Assembly: GCA_934045075.1 (NCBI GenBank)
Contig: OW203724.1
Span: 496,001 to 560,000, forward strand
DNA length: 64,000 nucleotides
Direction of reading: 5' to 3'
From: Yponomeuta sedellus
Taxonomy: Eukaryota > Arthropoda > Insecta > Lepidoptera > Yponomeutidae
Every line of letters begins with the position of its first letter. Positions within the stretch are counted from its first letter, which is position 1. The notes under the pieces are model-generated. The model ran no database searches. It saw only the letters and a list, made by a program, of their open reading frames with translations, and was not told where the DNA came from. Position numbers and translations under genes: made by a program. Of the stretch, positions 10,683-24,900 are shown piece by piece.

Positions 10683-12936
10683 TGGGTGCACGAATCCACA
10701 ACTTCCCGGGGGTCTTTATTGAAGTGTTTTTTAATTCTCGAACTATGCAATAATGATAATTGGTATATATTTTGGATATAAATTAGATGTAAATTAGATG
10801 AAATCATGGTTGCGTTGTTGTTATTTCACTATGCTCAGAGATCACTTACAGAAAATTGAATGTCAAACTTGTTAACAATTTTTTGGCCGAAATTTAAAAA
10901 GTAAAATACTATTGCTAATATTGATAAGGTAAATCCATCTTCGACCGCAATCTGTCGCTTAAAGTTGTCAGCAAAACGTATTTAATTATCACAATATTAT
11001 ATTGCAAGTAATAATTCAGCAATTCGATGGATGCAGTAATTTGATGTGTCATGTGATGAATTTTGATATTTAAATTGTCTAAAATCTGTCAACGTAACGT
11101 ACGTTGACAGATTTTAGACAATAGATAATAGTCATTTTTGCTCACTTCCCATGTTTAGCATACTGACCTGAAAACGAAAAGAAACTTTTAACAAAGGCGT
11201 ACCTACATAAGAGAGCAGCTTAAATAATAAAATATTCCACTTGAAAGACTTTCATTTTTAATCTCTTTATAAAAGCTATTTGGGTTACAAGCTACATCCA
11301 TTATTGACTGATCCTGATAAGTTATTACATACTTTGAAGTAAGGTACAATTTGCATCTATATAGTCAGATATTTTTTGCAATAAGGTGATCACCATATAA
11401 TTATTAATGTGAAACTAACAGCTTTGACGTTCATTTATTTAACATTTGGTTTTTACCTTTCAACCTTTCTTCATCCAGCTATCTATGATTTACACTGTTG
11501 GAGAGATGCATTTTTTTTGTGGGAAAGTCTATGGTAGTTTGTATTGTCGTTGAGTGAGATTTAAATTTAGGACAAACATAAAACAGCTGATGGGGTTTGG
11601 AAAACAAATTGTTTACACGTAGAAGTCTTTATATAAGAAACATCGCGATGTGGGAATTTCGGGCCTGTTTTTTTGATAATATCCATTCTCACATCACACT
11701 GTTTACTTATTACGATTTAGAAATACTGAAATAAAAATAAACTGTTAAATAAACATAAAATGAATCAAATGGATGAAGGCACCACTCGGACGCTGTGGTG
11801 CCTGGGACACTGTGTGGATGTAGTAGACTTTACTAAAGAAATGATAAAGGAAACAAAAATCTTTTGTAAACTGTCGTAGTTATTCTCGATATGCTCGAAT
11901 ACAAAAATAAACTCCTGGGAGCATCCTATTTTGTAAAAACATGTGATAAGTGTGTATGAAAAGCTAGCGATAAATATTCTGTAACAAATGTGGAACTTTC
12001 TTACCATTACTTACAATTTCACTGGTCTAAGGTGGGCACCACATCTTCCTTCAGGCGTGCTTCAATAAGTTTCTTCGTCGATATCACTCGCGTCTAAAGT
12101 GCCTTGTGCGCAGTTTACAGTCGTTTTTGTCCTGCTTCTTATTTCTGCGGTTTTGCGTGCCATTGCGTCCATATCAATTTGGGAAAACTTGAACAAGAAG
12201 AAACAATGGATTATGTACTAAGGTGTGATGAACAAGTATCGACTACACTTCTACGGAGGCGAATTTTCATCGACCATGCTTTTGCCATCACTAGTACAAC
12301 CTACAAATAGATTGGTTTATTTTCCTAATTTTAGGGCGTAGAACGGTTCTAGAAGCAACAATTACGGTAATTTTGGTTAATGAGTCATTAGGAAGTTTAT
12401 TTTCAAAGTGATATTTCATCCCATGGTCCTTTTACGCGAGAAAACATAGGTTTTAGGTACTCACCTTTGGAAGTCCACTTTATAATCTGCGTTTTCTTTG
12501 TTTCTTATGTGACCTGCAGCCACTACGCACTTTTCACCTCATTGTGCATTTATTATACAATATCCCAGGGTAAGTTGTTTGCACCAAAATGTTTTAGTTA
12601 AATTTTCTAAAATAATCCGACCGACGTCTTCACAGATCTTACACATGCGATAACCCGACTAAATTTTAAAACATTCCAAGTGCTGCCACTATTGTTAATA
12701 GTTAACCATCTTAATTTGAACTCTTATTCAGGTCATCGTTTTGACAATTAGGCCTGTACGCTGTCACGTGATCATCGTTTCTTCTATTGCTATTTGTTCT
12801 GCGGGACCAACTGAAAGAGTGTGAGTGCGTGCGTGCAGATTTGCTGAAGTGCATCTAATATAGCACGCACTAGCACGTAGTGGTTATATACTCTTTGCAT
12901 GTAACCATTATTAAATGTCTGTAATTATTATTCCAG
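10683..12936. other. No gene recognised; one 22-bp hairpin at 11074-11122
   Basis: Only short frames. Perfect arms 11074-11095 and 11101-11122 are separated by AACGT. The last 150 bases probably hold the EPT1 5'UTR: an acceptor tattattattccag ends at 12936, 17 nt before the ATG. Confidence 0.5.
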
Positions 12937-12953
12937 TGAATTAAAGTCCTAAA

Positions 12954-15900
12954 ATGGTTCGGTTCCTTTCGAAGGAACAGCTGGAGGGGTTCGAGAAATA
13001 TAAGGCGAGTATTTTGAATTGTTAAAAAAAAATTTCTTTTGTATATTGATCATCTGCAATTTTACAACACAATTTCCAATAAATCCCGATTTCAGTTAAT
13101 GAGCTTTAATCCAGCTCGACGCTCACAGTAATTTATCTCTACCTTTCGTACCTATTCATTTATAAATTGTGTAAATAACTATGTTCTATTTGTTTACTGA
13201 GTAGAACCTGAGATTTAGTAACCAAAACATAACCATGTGCTGTTTCAGTATAACTCTGTGGACACCAGTATCCTCAGCAACTATGTTATGCACCCATTTT
13301 GGAACTGGTGTGTTAAGGTATGGGTAAGCTATACACTTGAATAACAAAACCAATTTTATTTGGTAGAGTTAGAGAATTCATAATTCATAAATTTCCTGTA
13401 GTCACATGGGTAGTTCAGTGTTCGTTTTCATAATATATAGCTCTTTCTACAATGGCGGCTCTCATGTAACAAAACTACTTATCTTAAATTTTAATTAGGT
13501 TAATGAATGATTGTTGAAATAGGCTTAAGATTATGGAATTCAATTAAGTGTAGCTGAAGCCTGAAAGTGTGGCACACTTTGTTCCAGTTCTGTCCAGTGT
13601 GGGTGGCTCCAAACCTGTTAACATTCACCGGCTTCCTCCTGACAGTCATCAACTTCCTGCTCTTCTCCTATTATGACTACAACTTTGACGCCTTGATGGA
13701 TGAGAATGGAGAGGAGGAGGCTATCCCACGCTGGGTGTGGGCAGTCTCCGCTGTCAACCTATTTGTTGCTTACACTCTTGGTGAGCCCCTTTCTTTTTTG
13801 AGCCCTATTGGCTTTAGTTTCAGTTTTCTTAAGCAAACCTGTTAAGCTGTTTTTGGCATATTTTACCTCTTTGTAGAGTGTGTCATACACACTCTCCTAT
13901 TTGGTTAAATTATGAGTATGTCAGTTGCAACTGTGAACTTGGTTTAAGTGTGAGTGCATGACAAACCAACAATCATCTAAACAGACGGTGATATGTAAAC
14001 AGTATTTGGTGTGGTGTGGCAGTATCAGTTGCCACTTACGTAGTATTGAGGTATTTGAGAGGTTTCCACAGAAAATCCTATGCATGGTAGTTGTAATTAT
14101 TAGTTGCCTTGAAGCATGTAATTGTTCAAGGCAACTATAATTTAATTATATCTAGAGTCCATAATATTTAATCCCTGAGTAGACAGGTATGTGCAAAGTC
14201 ATTGTGCTATAGGTATCTTGATTCCTTTTGAAGGTTTTTCCAGTAGTAGTAATCATGCTTAAATAATTAATGATATATCATAGGTATTTTAATATTTAGT
14301 GATATCTAATCTAAATGTGTCTTAGGTTAGAATGTTTGTACAGATTACCGATTTTTATCTTTTTCAAATCAGTTGCTCACAAAAGTTTTCCAAAGTTTGA
14401 AGACAACTAATGAATGAAAAAATTTGGTGGTTGATGCTCTGTCATACTCGTACATATGTCTGCGCCTGCAGTATCCCAACAATAAATATGTAAAATAATA
14501 AAAGTTGACTGCCTCGTTAGTTGGAGTAGCAATTAACACTGAATGCCTAAACAAATTGTTGGTTAAATTGTCGCTATACTTAATCTTTACATTACAAATT
14601 TCAATGTCACATCCAGCCAAAATTTGACCAAAATTTAAATGGAACCGGTTAAACCGACGGGTTTATAAGCTCGGAATTTTGTACAAAAACATTTTTCTAT
14701 TATATATAACTGAAGTAAGTAAATAACATCAAGAAATTAGTTTTAGGAAATCTTGATCTAATAAATGGTAAAAACCGTCCAAGTGCATGTCGGCCCACGC
14801 GCAGTGTAGGTGTAGCTTTACAGAACTTACAATATCATCTAAGTAATTTTCAATGGCATTTGAGGTCGCATAAAAGATTTTAGCTTTCGAGTAGTGGTCG
14901 TCTCTGCTAAACCGCGCACAGACAGGCGGACAAACGGAAAGGACAGGCGGAGAGACTTGGCGGAATTAGAAGGGTTCTTTTTTAACTACCGAATCCTAGA
15001 GGCGAAATTAGAAGTGTTTCTTACTTACTACGAAATCTATGTATCTTGGTAATAAAATATACTGTATCATGAAAGTATAAAATACATATATAATGTAGCA
15101 AATCGAGTACTTCTCCTACGACTTTTACTTTTTGGGGTTCTGTAGTTAACATCCCTCAAAGTTTTGCCATGTCCCTCGGTCTGTTTGTATGTACGTACGC
15201 GACTTAGCAAAAATATGACAAGTACTACAGTTTAGTATCACCTTAAATAGAAAACTTATAAGCATGGCTCTCTAGGCTAACTTAACTCAACTTAACGAAT
15301 AATTTATATGCGACCAACTGACAAAATAACTATTTACGTAAACATTTTATTAAAAGCAAATAAATTATCACTTAATTTGTTTTATAAAACAAAAAATTGA
15401 ATATTAGTATTCAAATTTTTGTTTTATAGAATATTTTCGGGGCTTAATCGCGTAGTAAGTCGCGTAGTTCGACGACGTGACAGTCATCGTGGTCACGAGA
15501 AGACTGATGGCTGGTACCCGTTCGCATCTTCTTGATGATCGGATCCCACGTTTGCGACAGTTTGAAACCAAATTCCCGATTAAAATTTTTGTGTTTCTTA
15601 ATTTCACGCACAATTCGGCTATAATAACGGCGATCGTTGGAAAGTACTGATGGTTTGTGTAATTCTATCCAGTGGTTTGGTCCTGATTCAAGCAGATGTT
15701 CCGCTATCGCTGACTTTTCCACCTGGCGGTTTTTGACAGCTGCGATATGCTCCTTGATTCTTTCAGCAATGGTCTAATATAATTGAAAATTACTTTGATG
15801 AAGTTATGAGTACTGTAAGGCCGGAAACAAACCCCTTCTACGGAAGCTTACAATGCGCGTACGTTTTTCTTATTTTCGCCTTTTTTAAAAGCCTTTGGTC

Positions 15901-18900
15901 TGATTTTAAACTCTACGCAAAAAAAGATGCCGGCTACAACGGAAAAACAATGCAGGTGTAAAAACGAGTGAATATCGCGTACGACTTTACTGTATTGTGT
16001 AATAAATATTGTAATCTAAGCCCTCTACCTCATCATCATCACCAGGTAAAAATATTTTTGTATAAATTTTGTACAGATAAACGTAACATCCGTCCGTCCG
16101 TCCGTCTGTCTATCTGTCTGTCTGATCCTTAACTGTGTGCGATTCAGATCGACTAATGACTCGTCGATAGGTGACTGGCAGAAACTGTCGTGATCGATAG
16201 AAACATCATTGTAAAGTTCGATGATAGGATAGGATCGCGTGGTGCCCTTTGTTATCTAATGTTAGTGTGACGCGGCGATAAAATTAACACTGCGCCTGCG
16301 CAGAACAATGCTCCCATTTATTGATGGCACGAGGTGTTTTTCGAACACGAATTTCACTAAAACGCTTTTCAAATTCTCCATAAGTTGCGGGAAAGAGGAA
16401 GCCCTATACCGCTTTAATCTGCATTTGAGAAGTGCTTCAATCGATCGTATTATTATAAATGATACTGTTATTTTTTATTAGTAGGTACTTCTACAGCTGA
16501 TATTATGTGCTGCTGAATCTTTAGAATAGAGAGAGATAGAGAACACTTTGTCGCACAACCGGAAAAAAGAATACAACCATTATTTTGTCATTGTCACAGT
16601 AGATTTAACGCGCAATACAAACTAGGTACCTAGCGATGCAGTTATTTTGGTAAAGCGGTGCCACCTTTTTTTGTAAACTTTTTAGCTTCATAAGTTCAGT
16701 ATTGAGTAAAATTTGTATCAAGTACCAAACTAGTGTAACAACGCTATATTAATTGTCACACCAGATAAGGAACGCACCTATCTTTTCCAGAACACGTGCC
16801 TGATCTTTAGATATAAGAAGATGAATTTTAGACAATTGTCGTTTAATTATGTTGTATGTTAAGTGCCTCCTTAACAAGTTCTATATAGAACTTGTTGAGT
16901 TTGGTTATAGTTTTGTCTATCGACAGGTTTTGTTTTGTGCAGTTTCATAGCTGATTTTGTTGAGCCGATTACGAGTAATGTAGCGAGTAGTGTGTATGCG
17001 TCTAAGTGAAGCTAAAGTTATTGATTCCAACCGACCAAAACCTATTTTTGTTTGCGGCTGCATCAAAATATAGTCTGAAATAAATATTGGTCGGTAGTCG
17101 TCCTTATCATTGTCACACTGATTTTAAAAGTACAGTGTTTGGCAAACAATAACAATGGCTGAATAAATAAACGTTTCATGTTTGCGCATGTTCATGCGTA
17201 ATTATCGGCCGATGAGTAGGTAACTAGATGTGAACTTATTAAAATCCAGCCCTCCTATTACGTAGTACTCCACTCTATCGAGTGAAGCATTTAGACGACT
17301 CCATTCGTGTCAAAAAATGTATGCATTTGACAGCCGGAGTAGCTAACAATAGCGCCACCTATCCCCCAACACCGGAACTATTATGAGCTATGTTGTGGCT
17401 ATGTTTATTCAGTGTTGCCCGTGAAACTACCTGATTGCAAGTTGTGGCAAAATTTTGCCCACCAATTTTTAAACTTTCTTCAAATAAACAATCAAAGTAT
17501 AAAATAAAACTTCACAAAACAAGCTCATTTCTAATAAAATAATATCTAACGAACATACGACAATTTAGAGAGTATTATTTAGAATTATATAATTTGAATA
17601 TTATTCTTACAATCTAATTTCCCAAGAAGGTGGCTAATGAGGGCTTTTCAATGACAGCTGTGTTGTTTTGTTGTTTAGTTTTGTTTAGTTGATTGCATTA
17701 AAAAAAACTAGATGGCGTTGCAAGGAAAACAAATGTCACCCATCATACGTTTTATCGCGTTTTGTGTTGTACGCACATATTATTATTTGTGATAACCTAA
17801 ACATCTCTTTGTAGTCTGTGATCTAAGCTAAACTATGTTTCGAAACTGTTGAAATTTGAAAGTTTTGAAGTATTTTTACTTTGTACATTACATACGTACG
17901 TGAATTGTGTCGTGCATTAAGCATTTTTGTAAAAACATAGGCACTGACCGTTTTCCTAAATGATAAATTTTGACATATTATATGACTATACTATTTTTAT
18001 TTTTAATGCACTAACCCGTGCTAAGGAACAAATTTAAAAACCTATTTAGAGGCTAAAAATTTCACCCATGCCGGGATTCGAACCCGCAACCTCTGGCACG
18101 GACAGCCAGAGGTTGCGGGTTCGAATCCCGGCATGGGTGAAATTTTTAGCCTCTAACTAGGTTTTTAAATATTATATGACGTCAGCATCATCTATCGGTA
18201 TCTTGCGGTAGTGTTTTTTGTTTTTAATGGCGCTTTGAAAAGCCCTCATTGCAAGTGAAAACTAGCAACACAAGATTTATATGAAAACTTTTCTTCAACG
18301 GGTTTCGTTTCGTGAAAAAGTTTTTCATGCTTAATTTTCTTATAATATTTGTGGATTTCCAGCTTTGAAGTGATTCCTAAGTTTGACAAAGTGACTCTAA
18401 AATGTGGCTTGATGTGAGAAATTAACTCGACAAAAGTGTGGTACATACTTTTTGTGAGAATTTACCTAAAAAATAAAACACAGAAGCAAGTCAAGGAGAC
18501 GGGTATTAAAATAAATGTTTAATTTTGTTAAACTATTACATATACAGTTTTATTTCTCAATAGCAAGTACTCCTTTTCCTAAACAGAAGTTTGTTTCAGT
18601 GAAAAAGGATACGTAGGGGCTTACATTTTTGGAGTTTTTGATTTTTATATCATTCAGTCCATTAATTCCTTTTTCATTGAAACAAACTTTAAAACCTCCA
18701 TAATATACGTTACTAGTATACCCATATATATAGGTATGTATACGCCCTGTACCATGTACGGTGCGATAGTAGTTATGAGGTTAGAAACTAGATGGCAGCA
18801 CTGTATCGAAATCGCGAGTCGGCCATCTATACGCCAGTAAATATACTTATCTATGGTTTAATACTGTTAGTCAGTGATTTTGTACTGCTTTGCTATATCT

Positions 18901-21900
18901 ACTTTTATCAGAGAACTTCATCGATAGAGGAAACCGCTTAGTGGTAAAGCGTAAACTTCTGAGTCTCGGCGGCGTAGCCAGTAGTAACAAGAGCTACGGG
19001 TCGGTAAAGATCGATCCGAACGTCCAAACTATTGATTGACGGTAGTACACAGAGGTAGCTCAACTTATCCATAGAATCTTAGCAGAGTTGTGGTGGTTCG
19101 AAGGTGCTGTCGCTGACCAACTTTTACATTTTGCTGCAAAGCAAAAACGCGTTTAGATTTGTGTGCTGTACACGTGATGCTGAAAACTCCGCTTAAATTT
19201 AAAGGATTATTCTGCTCTAACATTTAATATTTTTCTGTTCTGCTAACTACTCTGATATAGATAGAGAAAAACATTTGCATCTACGCACACACACACACAC
19301 ACACAGGTAAAAATGGCAAAAAGAAAATAGTACAAGTATGTGACACAAATTTAAAAACCTATTTAGAGGCTAAAAATTTCACCCATGCCGGGATTCGAAC
19401 CTGCAATCTCTGGCTATCCGTACCAGCGCTCTACCAATTGAGCCAATGGGCGACTCACGGCATCAGTGAAATTTCGAACCTCTTTACAATATTCTCTGTA
19501 TTACGTACAGGCAGCGACATCTGACTTAAGCAAATTGCATTACTTACAGCCCCGACTACCTACTTTGCAGTTAGGTTTAACATCGGAACGATATCACTGT
19601 ACCCACATGATTGCAATATTTGTTCCTTAGCACGGGTTAGTGCATTAAAAATAAAAATATTGCAATCATGTGACACAAAGTGTGTGATTTGGCCAAAACA
19701 TTTCGGCTTTTCAACAACAACATTTAGCAATTCACCAATCCTCTTCGCGACACCCTGTACGTAGGTAAATAATAGTTCGGCTGCGCCGACCGGAAGGCTC
19801 GTTTGTCATTTTGATTCGAGCTAATGGTACTAGAATCTTCTAATCGGTGTTACTTAGGCAGAGGTTGTCGTTATCTGAACCTACAACGGTGACCTTGTTA
19901 TTAGTGTTATTGAAAATAGCAGGGTTCGATAACATCCGTACTGTATGATGTTATTTATTTTCATTTATCATTATTTTAATTTAATTTCATTTATGATTCT
20001 ACCCCGATCTAATAATAATAACTTTCTCAAAATACAACCTCTTGTCCTGGTCCCAAATTAGGATACCCTGTGCTATGGGAACCAGGCAATGACATTAAAA
20101 ACATGGACGTACACCCAGACTTTGAACAAATGTAGGTCGGTCCCGAGAGGGATCGCACCCACGACCTCCGCCATGGTAATCAGACGAGATACCGTTAGAT
20201 TAACGAGTCACTCTATTCCAACTATCAACTGCAACACGAATGAATATTTTTGTCGTATCGTAAACAATAAACACTGCTCTTAACTGCAAATAGATGCCTC
20301 ATCCAGCATCTGCCGGCAGGCAAGCTGAAGACAAGGCGCTATGTCGCTCATTAGGAGAGGGCTATGTCCAGCAGTGGACTTCATACATAGCCTGAAGAAG
20401 AAGAAGAAGATGACGCATTTCGATTAAGTAAAGTTTATTATGCCAATTTCATTGTTGGGTGTCTCGGTGGTAATTATGAAAAAGGATAATGGTTGATCCG
20501 TACGCACTTGAAAGGTCTTGACCTCGCCTCGCCACGGACATTGAAATTTGGGTTCAACGGCACTAAACAGCTGAAATTATTAATGCCTACAAAACATAGC
20601 AGACTGTCGACTTAGCTAACCCACTGGAAAAAAACAAGGTTAGGTTAGGTTATAAACAATAAAGGCGAAAAACATTGTGCGAAGAACCAACTATGCCAAG
20701 GATTCCCTCAGGATGCTTAAGACAATATTATTTTTATATTTTTTATCAGAAACTCTGTAAACACCTGTTGATTGATGGCCTTGAAATTAGAATGAATTGA
20801 AATATTAAAAGCAACGCGCATAATACTATATATTTTTAAAACAACTGTAGTTTTGCATTCATAGTAACGCCACTTATTCTTTAAAAAAACAAGAAATGTT
20901 AGTGTGCGTGCTAGATGGATACCAGAATTCGGTTCTGTCCGGCAGACGGCGTCGATGGCAAGCAGGCGCGGCGCACGCAGACGAGCGGACCGCTCGGCGA
21001 GCTCTTTGACCACGGCCTGGACTCCTACTCCGCGGTGCTCATCCCCACTTGCCTCTACAGCATATTTGGCAGGTCAGACTCGACACGGCCATCAAGACAC
21101 TATACTCTACATCTGAAGTTGATTCCATCGGACCACCAGACGATCGGCTCGAACGCACGCTTTTGTCGTCGATATCCGCGAATCCGCACCAAGCGATTCG
21201 CGAATTCTTTTATAATAAGAACAGCAAAGTTGTGGAATACGCTGCCATCGTCTGTATTTCCGGCGATAATCTGGGAGTCTTTAAAAGTAGAGTTAACAGG
21301 TAAGCACGCAACATCGTAGACCCCGTCTTCGTTTACCATTAGGCGTGACTGTGGTCAATTGTAACCTGTCGTACTTAAAAAAAAATAGGGCTTCTCCAAG
21401 GCACACCTTGACGACATTCTTCTATCCTCTTCTGTAGGTTTCATTGTTGACTAGGAACACAAATGACATACAACGAGCCAAACATATTACTCATCTCTTG
21501 GGCTCGTAAAAAAGCGGGTCTGACTGCGAATTGATTGTGCCAATACGTAGAAAAATTGTTTGCCTTGCGGCTACTTAAAAGTATATTCTTGTCGCGTCAT
21601 TCCAGGAGCGAGCTGAGCACGCTGCGATTCTTCTTCGTGTTGTGGAACATCTTCCTCAACTTCTACCTCACGCACTTTGAGAAGTACAACACGGGCGTCA
21701 TGTTCTTGCCCTGGGGTTACGACTTCACTATGCTGGTGAGTGAGCTTGATTATTGGGGCTGGGGTGACCATGTTCGACATGAGCTTATAGTACACATTGC
21801 TTTGACACGACGGTATTGTATTGAACTTAAAATCACAAATAGTCATGACAAGATAGATAGATACTTAGATTATAGGTATTGTATGGAATCAGGCGTTACT

Positions 21901-24900
21901 TTGCGGAAATCCATAAGAGCATTAAAATGTGAAAATTACTTTGCTAAATTCCGCCAAAAATCCCAGAAGCACCATGCGGTTAGTTAATGCACCGTCCTCC
22001 CTTCCAATTTTTCAAGCAGCAGAAGCAAGATACGAACACACCACCACCGACACTTTCGTTGTTTCGGTTTCGCCTCTAACACGAGGCATCCTCAGGCTCA
22101 CAAGTGACCGTCACCGGTTTTTTTGGCCCTATAAAGGGCACCCTCCGGAGGACTCGGGGGAGGGAGGTGGTGAATGCTCATGCATAACAGCACGGACCCG
22201 GCCGTGCTGCCAATGTGGGACTCACAAGAAGTGCGCCTACACACTAAACCACCTTGAGGCTGGTTTTGGTCCTAAGGACCCCTAAACCCTCATCGGGAGC
22301 GACCCCCCTCGAGGCCGAGGAGGGCGCACAGCGGAGCTCCCTAGAGGAGCGTCCGCTTAGTATTTATATTACAAAACTGCTAAGAGGGAGCAGTGTCCTC
22401 GCTAGGGGGCACACTGGCAGGGGCGGGGGGCGCGTCTGTCTGGGACCGGGCCTCTAAGAGGTGGTCCAGATCAGACGACAATTTATCGGGCGGGTCGACG
22501 AGTACGTTTCTGGGCCTTCGCACCAGGTAACGTGGGTCATCAGGGGACCGTCACCAAAAAACACTTCGTATTTATAGTCTAGGCCGCCTCTCCCCGGATA
22601 ACGTAATCTAACCGTCAAACCGGTGCCCCTTAAACCGTCAACCGTTAAACCGTCAATGGGCATTAACTAACCGCATGGTGCTTCTGGGATTTTTGGTGAA
22701 ATTTAACAAAGTAATTTTCTCATTTTAATGTTAGATGATAGGGTTCATTATGACTGACTAGGACAGGCTCTGTTTTTAAAGTTGCTGATGGTGCGTAATT
22801 AGGTGCGACACGCTTAAAATCTAGATTGGGTTGCTCCAGACTAAAGGGTTGGTAATTTAGGTCCGGTGCCCGCTACGATAAGGGGCCATCCAGAAATCAC
22901 ATGATGCTGATTTAGAGAGAGGGGGGGTCTAGTCAAGTGTAGTTTAGCCCCGCAAGAGTGCCAAGAAGATCGGGTTAAATTCAGCTACAATTGGGTCACG
23001 TTATCTATAGGTAGCTCTTCGGATCGTTCGCGGTTGTATATGCTCGTTCGACGAGAACTTAAGTGTTAAGTTATTTTAATTGATTTAAGATTTTAATGTA
23101 CAGTAAATTTACATAAAATCTTAAATCACTTGCTTCATTAGTATACAATTAATGAAACGAAGCGAATTGATCGTCATTTATCAAATCGTCGTTACGACCG
23201 AAACGTTCATGGTTTCACAACAAAGGACTTTGTATGGGCGATTTGACTAAACGTGAACAGTCAATTGAATTAAAACTAAATAGTAGGTTTTGTAGTATTG
23301 GTTAGGGCTTTTGCAGACGAACGGCACGTGCCAACTGCAAGCGTCGACGGCTGCCGTCGATTGCCATCAACGGCATTCGACGGCAGTCGTAGCGCATCGA
23401 CAGCACGCGCCAACGTGTCGGCGGCAGCCGTCGACGTTTGTCGACGCTTGCAGTTGTGGCGTGCCACGACCGCCATTTCGTCAGTCCACTGCAAATAGTC
23501 CAAGAGTGCGCAAGCGTCGCGACTCGCGACTATAGTAAATTACGAGACTACAGTAACAAAACAATAAAAAACAGGGCATGGGCGGCTGTGTGTGAGGAAG
23601 TTGTAAGTGACTTCAAGGATAAATACATGAAAAACTCATTTTCGTTTCTTCCCAAATGTGGATAGAGTGTAAAAAACTGTCCATCTTGTTCTCTGTACAT
23701 CAATATTTTTTCAGCCCATAATAACAGCCCATAAGAACGTGTCCATCTTCTTCGCTTTTGTCGGCGACGGCGAAGTAAAAGCAATAACAGTGTTTCTTCA
23801 TCAGAAACCATTTTGCAACTGGCTCCCTGTCTGTAATAGTTACGTAGCACGCAACAATTGCAAGCGTAAAAACCCGTCGACTGCTGCCGCCGACACGTTG
23901 ACGGCTGCCGTCGACGCGCTAACGACTGGCGTCGAATGCCGTTGACGGCAGTTGACGCCATCCGTCGACGCTTGCAGTTGGCACGTGCCGTTCGTCTGCA
24001 TGAGCCCTTAGTAAAAACTCTATCACAGTATTATACTATTTAAATTTTTAATGCACTAACCCGTGCTAAGGACAATTTTAAAAGCCGGTGACAATGACAA
24101 TACCAATTTTTTTTGTCTAGTGTTACAATAAATAAATAGTTTACCCTCAAATCCAGATTATTTCTTTTAATCATTTTATCACTAATAATTGAATACGATA
24201 CATCTAGCAAGTATTGTAATGCCGTTGCATTAGTGTGCATTATTTGGGTATAAATAAATACGAAAACGCGTTGCATTAGAGACCCCGAATTGTTTTCTGT
24301 GCAATTTGTGACTAATCAATTCTTTAAATTGCAACACCGAAGTAAAAATCAAGGCCGGTTGACAGAATAAAGACTGGATTTCAGATATAATTCTTATTAG
24401 TTTGAAACAGTTTAAAAGGTCGATTGACACCAGATAAGCAAACATAATCGTTTTGAAATTAATTATAATCAGGGGCGTATTTCGATTTTTCACTCACATT
24501 CTGTCCACATATAGTCCAAAGTGGACAAAGTCCTTGACGAAACCATGAACGTTTCGGTGTCGCGAGGTTTCGCGAAGAGCATTCTCGTCGGGCCGCGACC
24601 TGCGAGTGCCGTGTCGATGTGCCCATATAGCCCAAAGTGGACAAAGTCCTTGACGAAACCATGAACGTTTCGTTGTCGCGTGATTTCGCGAAGAGCGTTC
24701 TCGTCGGGCCCCCGAGCCGCTGTAGGGTTGGACCTCATCTGGCAGCACGGAATCGCCTTTTTCCGTCGCCCTTTCTCATTCTGTCGCTTAGAACTGCCAT
24801 TTGCTAGACCGAGACAGAAAACATAATGCGATAGCACGCGGCGGAATCCTCGAGGCGATCGGCATCACGGACAAAATGCAATGGTCGGCAGGGAGACTCC

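Noticed and set aside
18060..18140. A genuine tRNA gene
   Set aside because: The tRNA-like fold has a non-T base at position 33, acceptor and T-stem mismatches, and recurs with a fixed SINE body and tail.
20638..20653. Insect telomeric TTAGG repeat
   Set aside because: Only about three AGGTT units; too short to be telomeric.
22050..22640. A host CpG-island promoter
   Set aside because: The GC-rich block lies exactly inside a TIR-bounded element in the middle of EPT1, with no sign of a first exon.
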